From: Planctomycetota bacterium
GTDB lineage: Bacteria; Planctomycetota; UBA11346
Assembly: GCA_947470885.1 (NCBI GenBank)
Contig: CANIXE010000040.1
Coordinates: 1-11,408 of the forward strand
Reading direction: 5' to 3'
DNA length: 11,408 bases
In this document: piece by piece, positions 6,791-11,408 of the stretch
How positions within the stretch are numbered: the stretch's first letter is position 1
Layout of the letters: each line of letters begins with the position of its first letter
Made by a program: the position numbers and the translations under genes
The notes under the pieces: generated by a model
Told to the model about the DNA's origin: nothing
Database searches by the model: none
Seen by the model: only the letters and a program-made list of their open reading frames with translations

Positions 6791-6801
6791 GTTTCCCCAT
6801 T
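6791..6801. repeat. Right copy of putative target-site duplication
   Basis: GTTTCCCCATT matches the left copy at 6547-6557 except for its first base. Its last two bases are part of the ribB stop codon (6800-6802, minus strand), so the insertion would have happened directly behind the ribB coding sequence without altering the protein. Confidence 0.6.
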
Positions 6802-7912
6802 ATGGCCTGATCCGCTCCACCACTTCCAGCCCATGTCCGGACAACGCGCTCAGATGCCGATCTCCATGGGTTAGCAGACGCATTTGGCGCACCCCCAACA
6901 GGTGGAGGATCTGGGCCCCGATGCCGTAGTCCCGGGGGTCCATCGCTGGTTCCGAGGCCGGCCGGTTCCGGTGGTCGTGGCCCCCCAGGCGGATCAACTG
7001 TTCCGGCAAGGCCCGGCCGTTGGTGTCGCGCATGCTCAGGAACACCCCCTCGCCGGCGGTGGCGATGGCCCCCAGGCAGCGCTGGGCATCCACCCCCCCG
7101 GGCAATAGGCCGAGTTCGTGGAGGGGCGATTCCTTCTGAACCCGGACCAGCACAGGATGGCCCACCTTCTGACCAGGGCGGATGTTTTCACCCCGGACCA
7201 GGGCCAGGTGGTGGTCGCCGGAGATGAGGGAGCGGAAGACGAAGGCCCGGAATGGCCCGTGGGCGGTGGGGAGTTCCGCCTCGGCGGCTAATTCGATAAA
7301 GGTTTCGGTGGATTCCCGATGGGCGATCAGGTCGGCGATGGTGGCCAGCAACAAGCCGTGTTCCTGGCAGTAGGGGATCAGGTCGGGCAGGCGGGCCATC
7401 TCGCCATCCGGGCGCATGATTTCGCAAATCACCGCCGCCGGGGTCAGGCCCGCCAGGCGGGCCAGGTCCACCGAGGCTTCGCTGTGGCCGGCCCTGACCA
7501 GGACTCCACCATCCCGGGCCCGCAGGGGAAATACGTGGCCGGGGGAGAGGATGTCCTCGGGCCGGGCCTTGGCATCGATGGCGACTTTGATGGTCCGGGC
7601 GCGATCAGCCGCGCTGATCCCGGTGGTGACGCCTTCCCGGGCCTCGATGGACAGGGTGAAGGCCGTGGCCAGGCGGCTGCGGTTGTTCCGGGTCATCAGG
7701 GGCAGGCCCAGGCGGTCGAGCATCTGCCCTTCCATCGCCAGGCAGATCAGGCCGCAGCCCTTGGTCGCCATGAAGGCGATGGACTTGGCATCGGCGAATT
7801 CCGCCGCCATGACCAGGTCGCCTTCGTTTTCCCGGTCCTCATCATCGGTCAGAACGACCATTTTACCGGCCTTGAGGGCGTTGATGACATCGGGGATCGG
7901 GGTAAAGGGCAT
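6800..7912 (-). CDS. ribB: 3,4-dihydroxy-2-butanone 4-phosphate synthase with degenerate RibA-like C-terminal domain (RibBX-like)
   Basis: A 370-residue protein. The N-terminal domain (1 to about 200) is an intact RibB, which makes 3,4-dihydroxy-2-butanone 4-phosphate from ribulose 5-phosphate for riboflavin synthesis: DDEDRENEGD (23-32), FMATKGCGLICLA (47-59), GVTTGISAADRA (94-105), AGHSEASVDLARL with H143, and ICEIMRPDGEMARLPDL with E164. Residues about 210-370 align with GTP cyclohydrolase II (HLALVRGE, PVLVRVQKESPL, DPRDYGIGAQILHLLGV, RLLTH). The zinc cysteines normally found in SEC and CDCG are absent (KES at 260-262, GGVDAQ at 272-277), as is the RQEGRGIGL segment, so this half should not open GTP. 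A RibB fused to such a domain is known in Proteobacteria as RibBX. The start at 7912 is where the conserved sequence begins; the frame continues 57 codons upstream through repeat DNA. No FMN riboswitch was recognised and no Shine-Dalgarno is evident. Confidence 0.93.
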   Translation of the reverse strand: MPFTPIPDVINALKAGKMVVLTDDEDRENEGDLVMAAEFADAKSIAFMATKGCGLICLAMEGQMLDRLGLPLMTRNNRSRLATAFTLSIEAREGVTTGISAADRARTIKVAIDAKARPEDILSPGHVFPLRARDGGVLVRAGHSEASVDLARLAGLTPAAVICEIMRPDGEMARLPDLIPYCQEHGLLLATIADLIAHRESTETFIELAAEAELPTAHGPFRAFVFRSLISGDHHLALVRGENIRPGQKVGHPVLVRVQKESPLHELGLLPGGVDAQRCLGAIATAGEGVFLSMRDTNGRALPEQLIRLGGHDHRNRPASEPAMDPRDYGIGAQILHLLGVRQMRLLTHGDRHLSALSGHGLEVVERIRP

Positions 7913-7958
7913 TGTGGTATCGTTAGCGCGATTGGCAGATGCCAAGGTGATTGCCACG

Positions 7959-8040
7959 GTCCGGTCGTCCCAGTCGTCCAATCGCCCCAGTCGTCCAGTT
8001 GAGTACAGATTCTTTGTCAGTGACGACCGGACGACCGGAC
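7959..8040. repeat. GTCGTCC short-repeat tracts in inverted orientation
   Basis: On the left, CGGTCGTC, CAGTCGTC, CAATCGCC and a further CAGTCGTC follow one another with TCG spaced 8-9 bases apart (7965, 7974, 7982, 7991). On the right, GACGACCG is duplicated exactly at 8022-8029 and 8030-8037. The outer 12 bases GTCCGGTCGTCC (7959-7970) and GGACGACCGGAC (8029-8040) are perfect reverse complements. The layout (inverted octamer-like arrays about 60 bp apart) parallels that at 1391-1497 with a different unit sequence. It sits in the upstream region shared by ribB and gspE. Confidence 0.75.
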
Positions 8041-8053
8041 AGGCAGCGCCCCG

Positions 8054-8123
8054 CCGCTGGCCGCCCAGCCCCCGCTCACCCACCCCCCCGGGGGTGGGCG
8101 AGCGGGGGCTGGGCGGCCAGCGG
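8054..8123. repeat. Near-perfect 34-bp-armed GC-rich palindrome between divergent ribB and gspE
   Basis: Positions 8054-8087 and 8090-8123 are reverse complements at 33 of 34 positions, the only mismatch being A8078 against C8099. Only two bases separate the arms, so the centre is a run of C followed by a run of G. A further outer pair, GGCAGC (8042-8047) and GCTGCC (8134-8139), could extend the structure. It ends 20 bp before the gspE start codon and has no T-run. Because it lies between genes that diverge, it is in the upstream region of both and not in a terminator position. Confidence 0.85.
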
Positions 8124-8143
8124 ATCGCTCTAAGCTGCCGCCC

Positions 8144-9823
8144 ATGCGAAAATTCCTTGGTGAGTTGCTGATCGAAATGGAGGCCGCGACCCAGAACGAG
8201 GTCAATGCCGCTTTAAAGAGGCAGATGGATGGCGACAAACGGCCCATCGGCGAAATCCTGGTGGAAGGCGGCACGGTGTCCCCGGAGCACATCGCCCGGG
8301 GCCTGGCCGAGCAGTTCGACATGCGCTACATCGACCTGGAGAGCATCGACATCCCGCCCAAGGTCTGGGCGCTGATTCCCGAGGCGATGGTCAAGGAGAA
8401 GAAGATCTGCCCGGTCCAGCTCACCGGCAAGCTGTTGACCGTGGTGATGACCAATCCCCTGGACCTGGAGTTGGTGGACACCCTACGTTTCACCACCTCA
8501 TTCCAGATCGAGGTCGCCCTTTCCAGCGAACGTCAGATCCTGGCCTCCCTGGAACGCAACTACGGCCTCTCGGACAACAAGATCGAAGCGATGCTGGGGG
8601 AGATGACCACCGACATTGAGGTGCGCAGCCAGGACACCAGTGAGGAAGAAGACGACGCCCTGATCGTCAAGTTCGTCCAGCAGATCATCCAGAACGCCGA
8701 CAACAATCGGGCCAGCGATATCCACATCGAGCCGATGCAGGACCACCTGCGGATCCGCTACCGCATCGACGGCGTCTGCTTCACCATGGACCCGGCGCCC
8801 AAGCGCCTGCAAGGCCCGGTGATCCAGCGCCTGAAGATCATGGCCGACATCCCCATCGAGGAAAAACGCAAGCCCGGCGACGGGCGCATCAAGGTGAAGC
8901 TGAAGGACAAGCGCATCGACCTGCGCGTGTCGACTCTGCCCAGTGTGTGGGGGGAAAGCGTGGTGATGCGTATCCTCGACAGTGCGAACCTGAAGCACTC
9001 CCTGGAGGACATGGGCTTCGATCCGGGGGATTTCAAGCTCTACAACGGGATGATCCACCGGCCCAATGGCATCATGCTGGTGACCGGCCCCACGGGTTCC
9101 GGCAAGACCACCACCCTGTACGCCACCTTGAACAGTCTGAACACGGTGGATCGCAAGATCATGACCGCGGAAGACCCGGTGGAATATAACCTCCCGGGCA
9201 TCAACCAGTGCCAGGTCCACCACAAGATTGGCCTGACCTTCCCCCGGATCCTCCGCTCGATGCTGCGCCAGGCGCCGAATGTCATCCTGGTGGGTGAGAT
9301 CCGTGACAGTGAAACCGCCCAGATCGCCATCCAGGCGTCCCTCACCGGTCACTTGGTGTTCAGTACCCTGCATACCAACGATGCCCCCAGTTCCATCACC
9401 CGTCTGATCGACATGGGGGTCCAACCGTTCCTGGTCGCCACCTCGATCCAGGCGGTGCTGGCCCAGCGCCTGGTCCGGGCCAACTGCCCGAAGTGCCTCG
9501 AGCCCTTCACCCCGGATCCCACCCACTTGGCGGCGATCGGCCTGGATCCCCACAAGTACGCCAATCATGAGTTCAAGCACGGCAAGGGCTGTGACAACTG
9601 CAAGGGCTCGGGCTACCGGGGCCGGCGGGCGATTTTCGAATTGATGGTGATGAACAAGCAGATCCGCGACCTGGCGTTCAACCGGGCCACCGCCAGCGAG
9701 GTCAAGAAGGCGGCCCTGGCCAACGGCATGGCCAGCCTGGCGATGGACGGCGCGCGCAAGGCCCTCCAGGGCATCACCACCCCCGAAGAGGTCATGCGCA
9801 TGGCCAAGCAGGACGAGGCGTGA
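8144..9823 (+). CDS. gspE: GspE/PilB-family secretion ATPase
   Basis: A 559-residue hexameric-type ATPase that powers pseudopilus or pilus assembly from the cytoplasmic face of the inner membrane. The N-terminal part (1 to about 150) is the MshEN/GspE-N domain. The ATPase core carries the Walker A loop GPTGSGKTT (315-323, K321), the Asp box MTAEDPVEY (340-348), Walker B ILVGEIRD (381-388, E385) and the His box GHLVFSTLHTND (402-413). A tetracysteine zinc site follows (C448, C451, C483, C486). All motifs are intact and the length is normal. GspE and PilB cannot be separated by sequence alone here; no other assembly genes are adjacent, while a pseudopilin is encoded at 5230-5907. No clear Shine-Dalgarno precedes the ATG, and the palindrome at 8054-8123 would lie in or near its leader. 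The downstream gene overlaps its stop codon. Confidence 0.95.
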   Translation: MRKFLGELLIEMEAATQNEVNAALKRQMDGDKRPIGEILVEGGTVSPEHIARGLAEQFDMRYIDLESIDIPPKVWALIPEAMVKEKKICPVQLTGKLLTVVMTNPLDLELVDTLRFTTSFQIEVALSSERQILASLERNYGLSDNKIEAMLGEMTTDIEVRSQDTSEEEDDALIVKFVQQIIQNADNNRASDIHIEPMQDHLRIRYRIDGVCFTMDPAPKRLQGPVIQRLKIMADIPIEEKRKPGDGRIKVKLKDKRIDLRVSTLPSVWGESVVMRILDSANLKHSLEDMGFDPGDFKLYNGMIHRPNGIMLVTGPTGSGKTTTLYATLNSLNTVDRKIMTAEDPVEYNLPGINQCQVHHKIGLTFPRILRSMLRQAPNVILVGEIRDSETAQIAIQASLTGHLVFSTLHTNDAPSSITRLIDMGVQPFLVATSIQAVLAQRLVRANCPKCLEPFTPDPTHLAAIGLDPHKYANHEFKHGKGCDNCKGSGYRGRRAIFELMVMNKQIRDLAFNRATASEVKKAALANGMASLAMDGARKALQGITTPEEVMRMAKQDEA

Positions 9824-10641
9824 ATCCCACGTCAGGCGAGCTGGCCCACGAATTGTCCGTGGCCCTGGCGGCGGCCCGGGAGGCCGCCGAGACCGCCCGC
9901 TCGATGCAGGCCGGGATCGGTAGCATCGCCAAGGCGGATGGCTCGCCGGTGACCCCCGGCGACCTGGCGGCGGATGCGATCATCCGCCATCATTTGGCCA
10001 GCCAGTTCCCCGACGATGGCATCCTGTCCGAAGAGCTGGCCGACGCCCCGGAACGCCTGGGGAAGCGCCGGGTGTGGATCATCGATCCCATTGATGGAAC
10101 CAAGGAATACGTGGCGGGCGGTGATTCCTGGGCGGTCCAGATCGGTCTGGCCATCGACGGAGTGATTCGCCTGGGCGTCCTCGACATGCCCGGTCTGGGG
10201 GTCTGCCTGTCCGGCATCCCTGGGGCAGGGGCCTGGTGCCGGGATGCCCAAGGGGTCAGCCCTTTGGTGCCCCAGACGCCCCGGGCCAACGTCCTGGTGG
10301 CCTCGGCTAGCGAGCGCAACGCCCCGGCCCTGATCAAACTCCGGGAGTCGTTGCCGGAATTTTCCGCGATCACCGCCACCTCGGTGGGGGTGAAGGTGCT
10401 CCTCCTGCTCCAGGGGGAGGCGGACCTGTACGCCCATACCCGGAAGATCCACGAATGGGATTCCGCGGCCCCGGCGGCGGTGCTCCTGGCGGCGGGGGGC
10501 CATGCCACCGCCCTGGACGGTGGACCGTTGCTGTTCAACACCCCCCAGGGGCGTTCGGCCGGCCTGCTGTTCAGTGTCCGTGCGGATCATGCCGCCCTGG
10601 CCACCCGGCTGGCGGCGGCGGGTATCATCGCACCCCCATGA
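9820..10641 (+). CDS. cysQ: 3'(2'),5'-bisphosphate nucleotidase (CysQ-like), inositol monophosphatase family
   Basis: A 273-residue cytoplasmic, Mg-dependent phosphatase. Family motifs are DGSPVTPGDLAA (40-51), DDGILSEE with E71 and E72, the metal site WIIDPIDGTKEYV (D89, D92, T94), and the C-terminal HEWDSAAP with D214. The GTKEY form, rather than GTKSF, favours CysQ, which removes the 3'-phosphate from PAP and so drains a by-product of sulfate assimilation; inositol monophosphatase or histidinol-phosphatase activity cannot be excluded. It starts with GTG at 9820, sharing GTGA with the gspE stop, and AGGACGAGG just upstream can serve as ribosome binding site, so translation is likely coupled. 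No sulfate assimilation genes lie nearby. Confidence 0.88.
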   Translation: MNPTSGELAHELSVALAAAREAAETARSMQAGIGSIAKADGSPVTPGDLAADAIIRHHLASQFPDDGILSEELADAPERLGKRRVWIIDPIDGTKEYVAGGDSWAVQIGLAIDGVIRLGVLDMPGLGVCLSGIPGAGAWCRDAQGVSPLVPQTPRANVLVASASERNAPALIKLRESLPEFSAITATSVGVKVLLLLQGEADLYAHTRKIHEWDSAAPAAVLLAAGGHATALDGGPLLFNTPQGRSAGLLFSVRADHAALATRLAAAGIIAPP

Positions 10642-11195
10642 ACCGGCGGGCTAGGGTGATGTTCCTGGTCGTCCAAGGGGTCATCGCCCTGGGACTGGTG
10701 GCCTGCGCCAGGACCCAGGTGGGATTCACCTCGGAAGAATCCCGGATCACGGCCCGTTGGATTGAGGATGTTGCCGCTGGTTTAGAGCGTCAGCCCGGGG
10801 AGTTGCGCCTGCGCCCCGCCACCAAGGAAATGACCGCATTGGCAGCGATTTTGATCCATGGTACAGGCCCGGGACGATGGACGGCGGTGGATCCCGTGGA
10901 AGCACGACGGCAACGACGGAAAGAGCTGGACGGTTTGTTGGCGAAGGGCGAAATCCTGATGGACGGGGAAGCGGGTCTCGTCGGTCCAGCCCCGGGATTG
11001 GCGGAGGACCAAGTTCTTATTGTCAGCGCCATTGCCGATGCTGAAAATCGGGACCGCCGGCTGATTGACGCCCTGGTGCTCAGTTGCACTCAGGCCTCGG
11101 GTCAGGCCGCAGAGACCTACCTAGCCACCGCCCGGGAAGAACGCCGGATCCGAGATCTCACGGCGGGGGGACGTCCAGGTCGGCGTCAGCGCTGA
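10638..11195 (+). CDS. Putative lipoprotein, possibly DUF1318/YdbL-like
   Basis: A 185-residue protein starting at the ATG at 10638, whose ATGA overlaps the cysQ stop, so the three genes gspE, cysQ and this one form a tightly coupled operon. The N-terminus is basic (MNRRARV), then a hydrophobic stretch ending in a lipobox L20-V-A-C23, predicting lipid attachment at C23. The mature part is soluble. The pattern VEARRQRRKELDGLLAKGEI, then GLVGP and AENRDRRLIDAL (E136, N137, D139, R140) is reminiscent of the DUF1318/YdbL family, in which a charged helix, a GLV-type strand and an ENADR motif recur; I judge this from pattern only. The C-terminus is rich in arginine. The function is unknown. The same frame is open upstream of 10638, but that part overlaps cysQ and is a shadow. 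Confidence 0.8.
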   Translation: MNRRARVMFLVVQGVIALGLVACARTQVGFTSEESRITARWIEDVAAGLERQPGELRLRPATKEMTALAAILIHGTGPGRWTAVDPVEARRQRRKELDGLLAKGEILMDGEAGLVGPAPGLAEDQVLIVSAIADAENRDRRLIDALVLSCTQASGQAAETYLATAREERRIRDLTAGGRPGRRQR

Positions 11196-11320
11196 TCTGG
11201 CGGTAGGGTTGTCATAGAATTATATCGGTAGGTTGGGCTGGTGTGCGGATCCTTGGTGTGGGGGGCAGGCCGTCTTCGTACGCGGATTGCCATGCCCGAC
11301 TCGGGACAATAGTCCCGGCC
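11196..11320. promoter_or_regulatory. Intergenic region with AT-rich tract and small hairpin before the last gene
   Basis: No terminator is visible after the lipoprotein gene. An AT-rich stretch at 11209-11227 (including TTGTCA and TAGAAT) may hold a promoter for the next gene, although no pair with normal spacing is apparent. CGGGAC (11302-11307) and GTCCCG (11312-11317) form a 6-bp stem with an AATA loop ending three bases before the ATG at 11321, where it could influence translation initiation. Confidence 0.3.
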
Positions 11321-11408
11321 ATGAGCGCCGCGCCATCCTCCCCCTCCTCCACCGATATCGTCAGCAAGCCCCTGGTTGCCAGCCTGGCCGAACTGATCCG
11401 GGTCACCA
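11321..11408 (+). CDS. N-terminus of an unidentified protein (runs off the right edge)
   Basis: An ATG at 11321 opens a frame that stays open to the end of the window, giving 29 residues: a serine/proline-rich start (MSAAPSSPSSTD) followed by IVSKPLVASLAELIRVT. The gene is on the same strand as the gspE-cysQ-lipoprotein operon, 125 bp downstream. No Shine-Dalgarno is evident and the fragment is too short to recognise a family, so even its being a gene is an inference from frame and position. Confidence 0.45.
   Translation, partial: MSAAPSSPSSTDIVSKPLVASLAELIRVT

Noticed and set aside
7913..8083. 57-codon N-terminal extension of RibB from an upstream ATG at 8083
   Set aside because: It would be encoded by the short repeats and half of the palindrome, while the conserved RibB sequence begins at the ATG at 7912.
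8054..8123. Intrinsic terminator
   Set aside because: There is no T-run on either strand and no gene ends towards it, since the neighbours diverge.
7913..8143. FMN riboswitch upstream of ribB
   Set aside because: The region consists of short-repeat tracts and a palindrome; I do not recognise the conserved RFN core.
8498..9580. Minus-strand frame of 360 codons opposite gspE
   Set aside because: GspE motifs are intact on the plus strand, and the antisense product resembles no protein family.
11212..11406. Minus-strand frame of 64 codons at the right end
   Set aside because: No recognisable features or start signals; the plus-strand frame from 11321 is in the direction of the operon, though the choice is not certain.
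1..11408. tRNA, rRNA, prophage, toxin-antitoxin or defence genes
   Set aside because: None was recognised on either strand; the accessory content is limited to intergenic repeats and one MITE-like element.

Overview
The window is GC-rich (roughly two thirds G+C by eye) and carries chromosomal genes of a Gram-negative bacterium. A pseudopilin of the large FTLIELLVV type, a BatA-like/VWA protein pair and intergenic short-repeat tracts suggest the Planctomycetota-Verrucomicrobiota (PVC) group. That placement is inference, with no rRNA or marker gene here to prove it.

Layout. 1-3310 (minus strand): two membrane-anchored von Willebrand-type proteins, the second running off the left edge, separated by a 121-bp spacer that is mostly an inverted repeat built from the octamer GAATGCTC. 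3311-3612: divergent promoter region. 3613-5124 (plus): pyruvate kinase with a 35-residue N-terminal extension, followed by two hairpins, the second a bidirectional terminator facing the converging pair. 5230-6383 (minus): a cytochrome c gene followed 23 bp later by a pseudopilin gene. 6384-6799: no gene, but CATTCGAG octamer repeats and a 233-bp MITE-like element with 24-bp terminal inverted repeats and an 11-bp putative target duplication ending at the stop codon of ribB. 6800-7912 (minus): a RibB fused to a degenerate GTP-cyclohydrolase-II-like domain (RibBX-like). 7913-8143: a divergent gap filled by a second inverted short-repeat tract and a 34-bp-armed palindrome. 8144-11195 (plus): a translationally coupled trio: GspE/PilB ATPase, CysQ-type phosphatase and a lipoprotein resembling the DUF1318/YdbL family. 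11321-11408 (plus): start of an unidentified gene.

The genes are mostly housekeeping: glycolysis, riboflavin precursor synthesis, PAP recycling and the type II secretion/type IV pilus system (ATPase and pseudopilin in separate operons). I see no defence, phage or biosynthetic system. The unusual content lies in the intergenic DNA and in the degenerate RibA-like domain.
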